From the NCBI GenBank assembly GCA_964540415.1, contig CAZIMM010000011.1, positions 1 through 44,432 on the forward strand: a stretch of 44,432 nucleotides of DNA. Reading direction: 5' to 3'. Positions within the stretch are counted from its first letter, which is position 1, and the number at the start of each line of letters is the position of its first letter. Positions 1-8,389 of the stretch are shown here, one piece after another. Position numbers and translations under genes: made by a program. The DNA comes from CAZIMM01 sp964540415. Lineage in GTDB: Bacteria > Bacillota > Clostridia > Oscillospirales > Acutalibacteraceae. A model generated the notes under the pieces. It was not told the DNA's origin. It did no database searches and saw nothing but the letters and a program-made list of their open reading frames with translations.

Positions 1-1145
1 AGCATGGAGAGATTTTCAATGTCGTTCTGGTCGGCCATCATGTGGTTTGTGTAGCAGCAGTCACAGCCCATGGGTATGCCCGTGAGCTTGCCCATAAAAT
101 GATCCTCCAGCCCGGCGCGGATAACCTGTCTGCTGTCATAGAGATATTCCGGGCCGATGAAGCCGACAACCGTGTTCACCATAAACGGCGCAAAATGCTT
201 TGCATAGCCGTAGCACCGCGCCTCCATTGTCACCTGGTCGGCATCAAAATGTGCCATGCTCGAAAGCTCCGAGCCCTGCCCGGTTTCAAAATACATCACG
301 TTCGGACCCGTGCCCGTTCCGCTGCGGCGGAGCAGTGACTGAGCCTCAAGCACAGTTTCGGTTGTGAAGCCGAAAGCCTCGTTGCCTTTCTGGCTGCCCG
401 CGATGCTCTGGAAAATCATGTCGGCAGGAGCGCCTCTGCGCACCGCCTCAATTTGCGTTGTGATGTGGCCGAGCACACAAATCTGTGTGGGAATTTCGAA
501 TTTATTTTTAACCTCATCAAAGCGTTTGAGCACCTCGCTGAGGCTCGACACTGTGTCGCTGACGGGATTGAGCCCGATGAGCGCATCGCCGCAGCCGTAG
601 CTCAAGCCCTCAAAAAGGGAGGCGGTGATGCCTTCGATGCCGTCCGTCGTGTGGTTCGGCTGCAGGCGGGTCGAAAGCGTGCCGCGCAGACCGATTGTTG
701 TGTTGCAGTGGGCAGGAACGCGGATTTTCGACGAGGCATAAACAAGGTCAAGGTTCGTCATGAGCTTGCAGACGCCGGCAACAACTTCGCTTGTTATTCC
801 GTTGGACAGACGGCAGATATCACGCTCGTCCGTCTCGCGCGAGAGTATGTATTCGCGCAGTTCACCGATTGTGAAATTGCGGAATTTCGCGTATACCGTC
901 TCATTCACGTCATCCTGTATAATCTGTGTCACATCATCCTGCTCATACGGCACAACGGGATTCTCCCGCAGGTCTGAAACCAGCAGGTTGGAAAGAACTT
1001 CCTTTGCCGCGACGCGTTCAAGCTCCGAAGCCGCAGACACTCCCGCAAGAGAGTCGCCGGATTTTTGCTCGTTCGCCTTCGCAAGCACCTCCTTGATGCT
1101 GCCGAAAGCGAAGGTTTTGCCGGAAAGCACGGTTTTTAGCCTCAT
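1..1145 (-). CDS. eutB: Ethanolamine ammonia-lyase large subunit, 3' end cut by window edge
   Basis: The conceptual product starts MRLKTVLSGKTFAFGSIKEV and is typical EutB: the adenosylcobalamin-dependent enzyme that, with EutC, splits ethanolamine into acetaldehyde and ammonia. About 381 residues are visible, so the C-terminal part and any eutC lie beyond the left edge. Recognisable stretches include RVPAHCNTTIG, a conserved NHTTDG/GCGDALIGLNPVSD region, and GTGTGPNVMYFETGQG, which are strongly conserved in the family's TIM-barrel. The ATG at 1143-1145 follows GGAGG (complement of 1151-1155) at 5-nt spacing. It lies 13 nt downstream of eutA and is surely cotranscribed with it. The protein would act in the cytosol or in an Eut microcompartment; no shell genes are visible in this window. 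Confidence 0.95.
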   Translation of the reverse strand, partial: MRLKTVLSGKTFAFGSIKEVLAKANEQKSGDSLAGVSAASELERVAAKEVLSNLLVSDLRENPVVPYEQDDVTQIIQDDVNETVYAKFRNFTIGELREYILSRETDERDICRLSNGITSEVVAGVCKLMTNLDLVYASSKIRVPAHCNTTIGLRGTLSTRLQPNHTTDGIEGITASLFEGLSYGCGDALIGLNPVSDTVSSLSEVLKRFDEVKNKFEIPTQICVLGHITTQIEAVRRGAPADMIFQSIAGSQKGNEAFGFTTETVLEAQSLLRRSGTGTGPNVMYFETGQGSELSSMAHFDADQVTMEARCYGYAKHFAPFMVNTVVGFIGPEYLYDSRQVIRAGLEDHFMGKLTGIPMGCDCCYTNHMMADQNDIENLSM

Positions 1146-1158
1146 TGTTTCCTCCGTT

Positions 1159-2580
1159 TTATCCGAAAATCAGGGTTTTGACGACGACGGGGATAACAAG
1201 TCCGTCCATCATCGGATGCCCGAGGTCGATGAAATTGTTGTTTTCAACGTAAACACTGTCAATGCACACAAGCCCTCTGCCGCCGAGAAGCGGGCGCAGC
1301 GCCTGCCCCAAAGCCTTTGCCATGTCGCTTTCAACGAGCAGCAGCAGCGGCTCGTCCGGTGCGTAAACCGATGAAACAGCGTCCGCAATGCACCGGGAAA
1401 GGGTGAGAATCTGGCCGTAGGACGGGTCTCGCCTGCCCTTCATTGCAAGGAGCAGACGGCGTGTGTCGTTTTGCTCCGTGAACCATCTCAGTCCGTCCGC
1501 AAGCGCCTGAGAGTCTCCGTCAAGACAGCTTTGCTCAAGCTTTTGAGAAAGCTTGTACACCGGCACGTTTTTCAGCGGAAACAGCCCCGGGGTGTAGGAT
1601 ATCGTGCTGCCGGAAACGCTCGTTGTGTATGTTCCGGCGCCGACAACCGTTGCCCTGATTGTTTCCTGCGGCATCAGCTGCCTGTAGTCAGAAGTCAAAG
1701 GGCAAGAGCGCACGGCTCTGCCCAGAAGCACACCGATGTCGCCGAACTCAAGGTCGTCAAAATCGGTTTTGTATATGCAGTCCGCAACTCCGCCGGAAAA
1801 GCAGACATACCGCACGGGCTTGCCGAGAACAAACGGCGAGCTGCCGGGGGTCACGATTTTTTGATAAAGCGGTTCTCTCTCGTCTTCCAGCGCCTGCGCC
1901 ATAAGTGCGGCAAAGCGCTCGGAAAGAGCCTTCAGAGCGGAAAGATCCGCGGAGCGCCCGGCAAAAACCGGGATTGAGTATTCACGGCAAACAGCCTCGG
2001 CTGACGGGGAAACATATGTAATCATGCTGCCGTCGGTTTTCACCAGTCTGCCGCCGATGTCAAGACAGCCGCAGGCAACGGTCTCTCCGCAGTCGAACGC
2101 GGCAATGTTTGTTGTGCCGCCGCCGATGTCGAAATTGACGGTGACACAGGAGTTTTCCTTTGAAAAGCTCTGTGCCGAGCTGCCCTTACCGGCGAGGATG
2201 CTCTCGAGGTCGGGTCCTGCGGTGGAAACAACAAAATCTCCGGCAAAGCTGCTCAATGCTTCAAGAACAACCGCCGCGTTGTCCTTGCGTGCGCTTTCAC
2301 CTGTGATAATTACTGCGCCGGTGTCGGTGTCCCCGGGGACAAAGCCCGCTTTTGAATATTCGCTCTCGACGATGTCCCGGATTCCGTGAGCATCAAGAGC
2401 CGCGCCGTCGAGCAGCGGTGTCAGGTGAACGGCGCTTTTGTATATCACCTTTTTTTCGGTTATGTCAATTTTCGGCACGGAAAAGAAACTTCCCGTGTTT
2501 TCAAGCTCAAGCCGGCTGAAAATGAGTTGCGTTGTGGATGTTCCGATGTCGATGCCGACACTCAGGACACTCTGCGCCAA
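1159..2580 (-). CDS. eutA: Ethanolamine ammonia-lyase reactivating factor
   Basis: EutA is an actin-fold ATPase that exchanges damaged cobalamin out of ethanolamine ammonia-lyase. The N-terminal GIDIGTSTTQ and central NFDIGGGTTN motifs are the two phosphate-binding loops expected of the family, and the roughly 473-residue length is normal. An ATG exists at 2613, but I prefer the TTG at 2578-2580: it has a perfect GGAGGG (complement of 2587-2592) 6 nt upstream, gives MAQSVLSVGIDIG, and the ATG would lie upstream of the transcription start predicted from the promoter at 2608-2640. Next gene downstream is eutB, 13 nt away. The order eutA-eutB is typical of eut operons. Confidence 0.93.
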   Translation of the reverse strand: MAQSVLSVGIDIGTSTTQLIFSRLELENTGSFFSVPKIDITEKKVIYKSAVHLTPLLDGAALDAHGIRDIVESEYSKAGFVPGDTDTGAVIITGESARKDNAAVVLEALSSFAGDFVVSTAGPDLESILAGKGSSAQSFSKENSCVTVNFDIGGGTTNIAAFDCGETVACGCLDIGGRLVKTDGSMITYVSPSAEAVCREYSIPVFAGRSADLSALKALSERFAALMAQALEDEREPLYQKIVTPGSSPFVLGKPVRYVCFSGGVADCIYKTDFDDLEFGDIGVLLGRAVRSCPLTSDYRQLMPQETIRATVVGAGTYTTSVSGSTISYTPGLFPLKNVPVYKLSQKLEQSCLDGDSQALADGLRWFTEQNDTRRLLLAMKGRRDPSYGQILTLSRCIADAVSSVYAPDEPLLLLVESDMAKALGQALRPLLGGRGLVCIDSVYVENNNFIDLGHPMMDGLVIPVVVKTLIFG

Positions 2581-2607
2581 CGCAATCCCTCCAATACATT
2601 TATTATC

Positions 2608-2640
2608 TTGCATTATACCACATTATATGGTATAATGCAA
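2608..2640. promoter_or_regulatory. Perfect palindromic divergent promoter (eutA / LRR protein)
   Basis: Thirteen-base arms (TTGCATTATACCA at 2608-2620, its exact complement at 2628-2640) flank a 7-bp centre. Read on the plus strand this is TTGCAT (2608-2613), 17-bp spacer, TATAAT (2631-2636), serving the gene at 2680. By symmetry the minus strand has TTGCAT (2635-2640), 17-bp spacer, TATAAT (2612-2617), serving eutA at 2580. Each -35 therefore overlaps the other promoter's -10, so two polymerases could not bind together. A dimeric regulator could also use the same symmetry as an operator. Confidence 0.8.
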
Positions 2641-2679
2641 CCATAAATAAAGATTATACAGTATTTCCGGAGTAGAGTT

Positions 2680-3870
2680 ATGAGCAAAAAACCGAAAGAA
2701 AAAGAATCGGCTCGCGGCAGAAGGATAACAGTTGCGGCAATATTCGCTGTTGTGTGCGTTGCCGCCTGCGCTGTTATTGCGGCTGTGTTTGCCCAGAGGG
2801 GCGGAGACGGCAGTCTGCGTTCGGGGGACTATGTCTATGAGATAACGGACGACGGCGTTGTGATTGTTGAATACACTGGCAACTCGCGCGATGAAAAAAT
2901 CCCCGGAAAGCTCGGCGGAAAGCCGGTTACGGGCATCGGCGAGAACTCTTTTGAGGGCAACGGCGAATTGAGGACGGTCGAGATACCGTCGGGCATCACA
3001 TACATCGGCAAGGGCGCGTTCAGAGCCTGCCCGGCGCTTGAAAAAGCGGACGTTTCAGAGAGCGTTGAGGAAATCGGCGAGGAGGCTTTTTATCTTTGCG
3101 GAAGGCTGAAAACGCTTGAGGGCTGCGAGGGCGTTGACAGCGTCGGGAAAAAGGCCTTTGACGCGACTGCATGGTTCAAAGCAAAAAGCGACTGTGCCGT
3201 TTATGTCGGAAATGTGCTTTACAGATACGTCGGCGGAACTGATGCCGAAACATTCCTCTCCCTGAAAATCGGTGTCAAAGAGCTGGCATATCGGTCTCTT
3301 TACGGCTGCAGTGTCAGCGGAATAGCACTGCCGAGCGCCCTTTTAAAAATCGGTGACGAGGCATTTTACGCCTGCTCAAACCTGTCTTATGTTGTCATTC
3401 CCATGAATGTTTCAATAATCGGTGAGAACGCATTCGCCGGCTGCACCTCAATGGTGCGCTTCGGAATTGCAACCGGCAATGTGTCGTTTGCGTCAAAGGA
3501 CGATGTCCTGTTCACTTCGGGTCATAAGGAGCTGATTCGTTACCCCGCGGCAAAGGATTCGGCGGAATACAGTATACCGGATGACACGCAGCTGATAAGA
3601 AGCGGAGCGTTTGCGGACAGCGCATCGCTCAAAAGCGTCAAAATATCTTCCTCCGTAACCGCAATCGGCGACGGAGCTTTTCTGGACTGCACTTTGCTTT
3701 CCGAGCTCAGCATTCCGGACAGCGTCAAAAAAATCGGAGAGCATGCCGTCGGCTTCGCCGTCTCCGGAGGGCAGTATGCTCCTGCCGAAGGATTTACGAT
3801 AATCTGTTCGGAGGGCTCGGCGGCTCAGGAATATGCAGAGCAGAACGGAATATCATATAGAATAAAATAA
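2680..3870 (+). CDS. Membrane-anchored BspA-type leucine-rich-repeat protein
   Basis: This 396-residue protein has a basic N-terminus, one hydrophobic segment at about residues 19-39 with no clear cleavage site, and then an extracellular region of LRR_5 (BspA/TpLRR) repeats. The repeats carry the typical pattern of I-x-x-x-A-F-x-x-C-x-x-L followed by a VxIPxxVxxIG-like strand, for example IGENAFAGCTSM and IGDGAFLDCTLL. An interrupting segment near residues 165-205 lacks clear repeats. Such proteins are common surface proteins of gut Clostridia and are thought to bind ligands or host or bacterial surfaces; no substrate can be assigned. The ATG has CCGGAG 7 nt upstream (2667-2672). It is monocistronic and divergent from eutA, sharing its palindromic promoter. 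The 146 bases after it are AT-rich with no clear terminator. Confidence 0.85.
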   Translation: MSKKPKEKESARGRRITVAAIFAVVCVAACAVIAAVFAQRGGDGSLRSGDYVYEITDDGVVIVEYTGNSRDEKIPGKLGGKPVTGIGENSFEGNGELRTVEIPSGITYIGKGAFRACPALEKADVSESVEEIGEEAFYLCGRLKTLEGCEGVDSVGKKAFDATAWFKAKSDCAVYVGNVLYRYVGGTDAETFLSLKIGVKELAYRSLYGCSVSGIALPSALLKIGDEAFYACSNLSYVVIPMNVSIIGENAFAGCTSMVRFGIATGNVSFASKDDVLFTSGHKELIRYPAAKDSAEYSIPDDTQLIRSGAFADSASLKSVKISSSVTAIGDGAFLDCTLLSELSIPDSVKKIGEHAVGFAVSGGQYAPAEGFTIICSEGSAAQEYAEQNGISYRIK

Positions 3871-3916
3871 TTTTATAAACAATTTATATTTTTTCAAATA
3901 TTTTTTATGAATTCGC

Positions 3917-3945
3917 TTGCAATCGTCAAAACATTGTGGTAAAAT
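3917..3945 (+). promoter_or_regulatory. Promoter of the rimP-nusA-infB operon
   Basis: TTGCAA at 3917-3922, a 17-bp spacer and TAAAAT at 3940-3945 form a good sigma70-type promoter. The predicted start near 3952 gives a leader of about 65 nt containing the hairpin at 3975-3998. Confidence 0.7.
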
Positions 3946-3974
3946 ATACAATTGTACGAAAGATGTTGACTATG

Positions 3975-3999
3975 AAAGAGTGGGGTGACCCGCTCTTTT
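3975..3999 (+). promoter_or_regulatory. Leader hairpin upstream of rimP, possible attenuator
   Basis: Stem 3975-3984 pairs with 3989-3998 (10 bp including one U-G), closed by a GUGA loop of the GNRA type, and runs into UUUU at 3996-3999. It sits between promoter and the rimP Shine-Dalgarno (GGAGG, 4008-4012). Because the operon encodes NusA, a factor acting on hairpin pausing and termination, feedback attenuation is a plausible role (inference). Confidence 0.55.
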
Positions 4000-4017
4000 G
4001 ATTTACCGGAGGTGTTT

Positions 4018-4566
4018 ATGGCAGGCAAGGGCAAGGGCGGCAACACGGTCGCCGCAGTTTGGAGCATAGCCGAGCCGATAGCGCACAGTCTCGGATTGAT
4101 TCTGTGGGATGTGCGCTTCGTCAAAGAGGGTGCGTCATGGTATTTGCGAGTTTTTATCGACAAGCCGGGCGGAGTCGGAATCGACGACTGCGTCGACATG
4201 AGCCACGCTCTCGACAAGCCGCTTGACGATGCGGACCCGATTGAACAGAGCTATTGCCTCGAGGTGTCCTCTCCGGGAATAGAACGCGAGCTGACAAGGC
4301 AGGAACATTTTGATGCCATGCTCGGCAGAAGCGTTAAGGTCAGGCTTATACGCCCGCTCGACGGTGTACGCGAATTCACCGGTGTTCTCGGGGACTTTGA
4401 TCAGGGCAGCTTTACGCTGAAAACCGGGGACGAGGCGGGCATGTGCATAACGCTCAGGGAGACGTCGTGGGTCAGGCTCATTGACGACGGGAGCGAAACG
4501 GAAGTTGAAAATACGGAAGAAGAAAACATCACAGAAAGGTTTGATGGAAAAAATGAACAACGCTGA
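4018..4566 (+). CDS. rimP: Ribosome maturation factor RimP
   Basis: RimP assists assembly of the 30S ribosomal subunit. The 182-residue product has the N-terminal alpha/beta domain with LGLILWDVRFVKEG and YLRVFIDKPGGVGIDDC, the conserved LEVSSPGIERELTRQEHF hinge, and a C-terminal SH3-like domain with a longer acidic tail than usual. A GTG further upstream (3985) lies inside the leader hairpin, so the ATG at 4018, 5 nt after GGAGG, is the likely start. Its last 23 bases overlap nusA, suggesting translational coupling. First gene of the operon. Confidence 0.93.
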   Translation: MAGKGKGGNTVAAVWSIAEPIAHSLGLILWDVRFVKEGASWYLRVFIDKPGGVGIDDCVDMSHALDKPLDDADPIEQSYCLEVSSPGIERELTRQEHFDAMLGRSVKVRLIRPLDGVREFTGVLGDFDQGSFTLKTGDEAGMCITLRETSWVRLIDDGSETEVENTEEENITERFDGKNEQR

Positions 4567-5620
4567 ATTTTTCGCGGCAGTGAAAATGCTTGAAAAGGAA
4601 AAGGGTATTCCGGCAGAGCTGCTTTGCGAGAGAATACAGGCTGCGATAGTCGCCGCAATCAAGGGCGAAAACAGAGGCAAGGACATCGGCTTTTGCGAAA
4701 TTGACTTTAACAACGGCACAATGAACGTGTTCGTGCGCAAGAATGTTGTGTCCGAAATAGCAGACCCTGTAACGGATGTGCTTGTGGATGAGGCGGTCAG
4801 ATACAAAGAAACCGCAAAACCCGGGGATATTATTGAAGTACCCCTTGAAACAAGCAAATTCAGCCGTATCGCAGCTTCAACAACAAAGAATATCATCCGT
4901 CAGGGCATCCGCGAGGTTGAGCGCAGTCAGCTCAAGCAGGAGCTGCAGAGCCGTCAGCAGGAAATCGTCACGGCGAAGGTTCTCAATGTGGATGCCGCAA
5001 CAGGCAACGCAACAGTCGAAATCGGCAGGGGCGAGGCTGTTTTGCCGAAAACCGAGCAGATTCCGGGAGAGACTCTCCACACGGGCGACCTTGTGAAGGT
5101 TTACGTCGTCGAAATCCGTGAGGGCGACAAAAGCGGCCTGAGAATTATGATTTCCAGAACGCATCCCGGACTTGTACGCCGCCTGTTTGAGGAGGAGGTC
5201 CCCGAGATTTACGACGGTACGGTTGAAATCAAGGCGGTTTCGAGAGAAGCGGGCTCCAGAACAAAGATTGCCGTTTTCAGTGCGGACGAAAACGTTGACG
5301 CTGTCGGCTCCTGCATCGGTGCAAGGGGCGCGCGCGTGAACAAGGTTGTGGATATGCTCGGCGGCGAGAAAATCGACATAGTCAAGTACAGCGACGACCC
5401 GGCGCAGTTCATTGCCGAGGCTCTCAAGCCCGCGGAGGTTGTCAGCGTTGAGGTGCTTGAGGATCAGCCGAATTCCTGCGGAGTCACCGTGCCTGACAAT
5501 CAGCTGTCTCTGGCAATCGGCAACAAGGGGCAGAACGTCCGCCTTGCCGCAAGGCTCACCGGCTGGAAAATCGACATCAAGCCCGAAAGCGGATTCTTCG
5601 AGATTCCGGAAAATGTTTGA
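4544..5620 (+). CDS. nusA: Transcription termination/antitermination factor NusA
   Basis: NusA binds RNA polymerase and modulates pausing, termination and antitermination. The 358-residue protein shows the N-terminal polymerase-binding domain (about 1-125), an S1 domain (about 130-200), and KH1/KH2 (about 205-350) with GSCIGARGARVNKVVDMLGG and the second KH loop LAIGNKGQNVRLAARLTGW. It ends shortly after KH2, lacking the acidic repeats of enterobacterial NusA, as is normal in Firmicutes. I chose the ATG at 4544 (AGAAAGG 4 nt upstream); an in-frame ATG at 4553 is the alternative. It overlaps the end of rimP. Confidence 0.95.
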   Translation: MEKMNNAEFFAAVKMLEKEKGIPAELLCERIQAAIVAAIKGENRGKDIGFCEIDFNNGTMNVFVRKNVVSEIADPVTDVLVDEAVRYKETAKPGDIIEVPLETSKFSRIAASTTKNIIRQGIREVERSQLKQELQSRQQEIVTAKVLNVDAATGNATVEIGRGEAVLPKTEQIPGETLHTGDLVKVYVVEIREGDKSGLRIMISRTHPGLVRRLFEEEVPEIYDGTVEIKAVSREAGSRTKIAVFSADENVDAVGSCIGARGARVNKVVDMLGGEKIDIVKYSDDPAQFIAEALKPAEVVSVEVLEDQPNSCGVTVPDNQLSLAIGNKGQNVRLAARLTGWKIDIKPESGFFEIPENV

Positions 5621-5632
5621 TTTTGGAGATAG

Positions 5633-5926
5633 ATGCTTATGCCAACCGCAAAAAAGATTCCGCTTCGCAAATGCGTCGGCTGCGGCGAGATGAAACCGAA
5701 AAAAGAGCTCGTGCGAATTGTAAAAAACGCTCAGGGGGACATTTCGGTTGACCTTTCGGGGAAAAGTAACGGCAGAGGAGCTTACATTTGCAAAAATTCC
5801 TCCTGTCTCGCTGCCGCAAAAAAAGCAAAGCGGCTCGAACGTGCGTTTGAATGCACAATTGAAGCGGAGATATACGATATTCTGCTCGCACAACTGACGG
5901 GCAGCGGAGATACACAAAACTCATAA
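5633..5926 (+). CDS. ylxR: YlxR-family RNA-binding protein
   Basis: Small basic protein of the YlxR/DUF448 family, which is almost always found between nusA and infB and binds RNA; members have been linked to RNase P modulation. The signature KIPLRKCVGCGEMKPKKEL and the later GRGAYICKNSSCLAAAKKAKR, with its RGAY motif and Cys pair, are both present. Start could be the ATG at 5633 or the one at 5639; GGAG at 5624-5627 favours neither strongly. The gene usually found next, ylxQ (an L7Ae-type protein), is absent: infB starts 13 nt after the stop. Confidence 0.92.
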   Translation: MLMPTAKKIPLRKCVGCGEMKPKKELVRIVKNAQGDISVDLSGKSNGRGAYICKNSSCLAAAKKAKRLERAFECTIEAEIYDILLAQLTGSGDTQNS

Positions 5927-5939
5927 TGGGAGTGACACT

Positions 5940-8339
5940 ATGCCAGCAGTAAAATACAGAATCCACGAGGTTGCAAAGGATTTCGGAAAGCAGAGCAAGG
6001 TTGTGCTCGATATGCTCGCCGAATATTTTGACGACCAGAAAAATCATATGACGGCACTTGAGGACAGGGAGCTGGACATTGTTTTTGAAACATTGTCGCA
6101 GCAGAACATGGTTGACAGCTTCGATGATTACTTTGCAACCATGCAGCAAAAGCCCGAGCCTCAGGCAGCCGCGCCGGCAGAAATTCCGGCAGCAAAGCCG
6201 CAGGCGGCAAAACCAGCGCAGGTGAAGGCCGAAGCAGGCAAAAAGCCGGAAGCGAAGAAGCCCGGCGAGGCAAAGCCCGCAGAAAAGAAGCCGGCACCCG
6301 CTCCGATGCCCAAGAAGGAGAAGGAAATCAAAACAGGCCCCCTTCAGGCACGCACAAAGGGCGAAAAGCGCACGGTTGACACAAGGCAGAGCAACGTTGA
6401 GCTCGACAAATACAACGAGCGCTATGAAAACATTGCTCCCGCGAACAAAACCGCGCGCAGCGACAACAATGTTTCAAAGCAGAAGCTCAAGCAGAAATCC
6501 CAGCAGTACCGCAGGCAGGGAATGCGCACCCCGCGCAGAGAGAGCGAGGCGGAAAGGCTCAAGAGGATTGCTGCGGAGAGGGCGAAGAAGCAGCTTGTCA
6601 TCACCGTCCCGGAGGAGCTGACTGTCGGCGAGCTTGCCGCACTGCTCAAGATGACTGCCGCCGAGGTCATAAAAAAGCTGTTCAGCCTCGGCGTTATGGC
6701 AAGTGTCAACGAGGTCATTGATTTTGATACAGCGGAAATCGTCGCAACGGAGCTCGGAGCAAAGGTCAAAAAGCAGGTTGTTGTCACAATTGAAGACAGA
6801 ATCATTGATGCGTCGGACGATGAGGACGACAATCTTGTCCCCAGAAGCCCGGTTGTTGTGGTAATGGGTCACGTTGACCACGGCAAGACATCTCTTCTCG
6901 ATGCCATCAGAAACACCTCCGTCACCTCAACGGAAGCGGGCGGAATCACACAGCATATCGGCGCTTACAGAGTTGACATCAACGGCGAAAAAATCACTTT
7001 CCTTGACACCCCCGGCCACGCCGCGTTCACCTCCATGAGAGCAAGGGGCGCGCAGGCAACGGATATCGCAGTGCTTGTTGTCGCTGCGGACGACGGTATC
7101 ATGCCGCAGACGGTTGAGGCAATCAACCATGCGAAGGCGGCGGGCGTGAGCATTATTGTCGCAATCAACAAGATGGATAAGCCGGATGCATCACCCGACA
7201 AAATCATGCAGCAGCTCACCGAGTATGAGCTTATCCCCGAGGAATGGGGCGGAGACGTCATCTGTGTGCCGGTTTCGGCTGTAACTCAGATGAACCTCGA
7301 CAAGCTGCTGGAAAGCATACTGCTCGTCGCGGAAATGAAGGAGCTCAAGGCAAACCCGAACCGTGCGGCAAAGGGCATAGTCATTGAGGCAAGGCTCGAC
7401 AAGGGTCGCGGTCCGATAGCAACCCTTCTTGTTCAGAACGGCACGCTCAATGCCGGCGACATCATCGTTGCAGGCACGTCGGTCGGCAGAATCAGAGCAA
7501 TGGTTGACGAGCACGGAGAAGCAGTTGAGAGCGCAGGTCCCGCAGTTCCGGTGGAGATTATGGGACTTGACGAGACTCCGCAGGCAGGTGATGTTTTTGA
7601 CGCCGTTTCGGACGAGCGGCTTGCAAGAGAGCTTGTTGAGCAGAGAAAGCACAAGCAAAAAGAGGAGCAGTTCAAGAGCGTTGAAAAGGTAACGCTGGAC
7701 AATCTTTTCTCCTCACTTCAGGCAGGCGAGCTTAAGGATCTGAACATCATTGTCAAGGCGGACGTTCAGGGCTCCGCGGAGGCTGTCAAGCAGAGTCTTG
7801 AAAAGCTGTCGAACGATGAGGTGCGTGTCAGCGTCATCCACAACGGTGTGGGCGCTGTGAGCGAGAGCGACGTTATGCTCGCAAACGCTTCAAATGCAAT
7901 CATCATCGGCTTCAATGTCCGTCCCGACCCCGTGGCACAGCAGAATGCCGAGCGCGACGGCGTTGAAATGAGAATGTACCGTATAATTTACGATTGCATC
8001 GAAGAAATTCAGGCTGCAATCAAGGGAATGCTTGCTCCGAAGTTCCGCGAGGTTCAGCAGGGCAGGATTGAGGTCAGAAACGTCATCACAATCTCGTCCA
8101 TCGGCAACGTGGCAGGCTGCTATGTGCTTGACGGCAAGGTTACACGCTCCTCAAAAATCCGTGTGGTGCGCGACGGCATTGTCGTAACCGAGGACGAAAT
8201 TTCGTCTCTCAAGAGATTCAAGGACGATGTCAAGGAGGTCGCTCAGGGCTATGAGTGCGGTATCGTGCTCAACAAGTTCGGCGATGTCAAGCTCGGAGAT
8301 ATTTTTGAGGCATTCATAATTGAAGAATACAGGGATTGA
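5940..8339 (+). CDS. infB: Translation initiation factor IF-2
   Basis: IF-2 is the GTPase that brings initiator tRNA to the 30S subunit and promotes subunit joining. The 799-residue protein begins with an IF2_N-like helix bundle (about 1-50), a Lys/Ala/Pro/Glu-rich linker (about 60-120), a second IF2_N domain (about 220-275) and the GTPase domain with G1 GHVDHGKT near residue 310, G3 DTPGHA near 356 and G4 NKMD near 408. C-terminal domains II-IV follow, ending with the initiator-tRNA-binding barrel (GNVAGCYVLDGKVTR). Length is normal for Clostridia. It lies between ylxR and rbfA in one operon. Confidence 0.97.
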   Translation: MPAVKYRIHEVAKDFGKQSKVVLDMLAEYFDDQKNHMTALEDRELDIVFETLSQQNMVDSFDDYFATMQQKPEPQAAAPAEIPAAKPQAAKPAQVKAEAGKKPEAKKPGEAKPAEKKPAPAPMPKKEKEIKTGPLQARTKGEKRTVDTRQSNVELDKYNERYENIAPANKTARSDNNVSKQKLKQKSQQYRRQGMRTPRRESEAERLKRIAAERAKKQLVITVPEELTVGELAALLKMTAAEVIKKLFSLGVMASVNEVIDFDTAEIVATELGAKVKKQVVVTIEDRIIDASDDEDDNLVPRSPVVVVMGHVDHGKTSLLDAIRNTSVTSTEAGGITQHIGAYRVDINGEKITFLDTPGHAAFTSMRARGAQATDIAVLVVAADDGIMPQTVEAINHAKAAGVSIIVAINKMDKPDASPDKIMQQLTEYELIPEEWGGDVICVPVSAVTQMNLDKLLESILLVAEMKELKANPNRAAKGIVIEARLDKGRGPIATLLVQNGTLNAGDIIVAGTSVGRIRAMVDEHGEAVESAGPAVPVEIMGLDETPQAGDVFDAVSDERLARELVEQRKHKQKEEQFKSVEKVTLDNLFSSLQAGELKDLNIIVKADVQGSAEAVKQSLEKLSNDEVRVSVIHNGVGAVSESDVMLANASNAIIIGFNVRPDPVAQQNAERDGVEMRMYRIIYDCIEEIQAAIKGMLAPKFREVQQGRIEVRNVITISSIGNVAGCYVLDGKVTRSSKIRVVRDGIVVTEDEISSLKRFKDDVKEVAQGYECGIVLNKFGDVKLGDIFEAFIIEEYRD

Positions 8340-8389
8340 TTTCCCTCCGTTGCGCGGAAAACACGCGCGGAAAGGATTTGTCGCAGGTT

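Noticed and set aside
1471..1977. Plus-strand open frames antisense to eutA
   Set aside because: Arg/Ala-rich composition typical of antisense reading, no ribosome-binding site, no domain.
1..2580. Complete ethanolamine microcompartment operon
   Set aside because: Only eutA and partial eutB are visible; no shell, eutC or regulator genes can be seen in this window.
2581..2613. ATG at 2613 as the eutA start
   Set aside because: It lies inside the promoter palindrome, upstream of the predicted transcription start, and has no Shine-Dalgarno; the TTG at 2580 has a perfect one.
5637..6149. Minus-strand open frames across ylxR and infB
   Set aside because: They oppose strongly conserved genes and show no features of real coding sequence.
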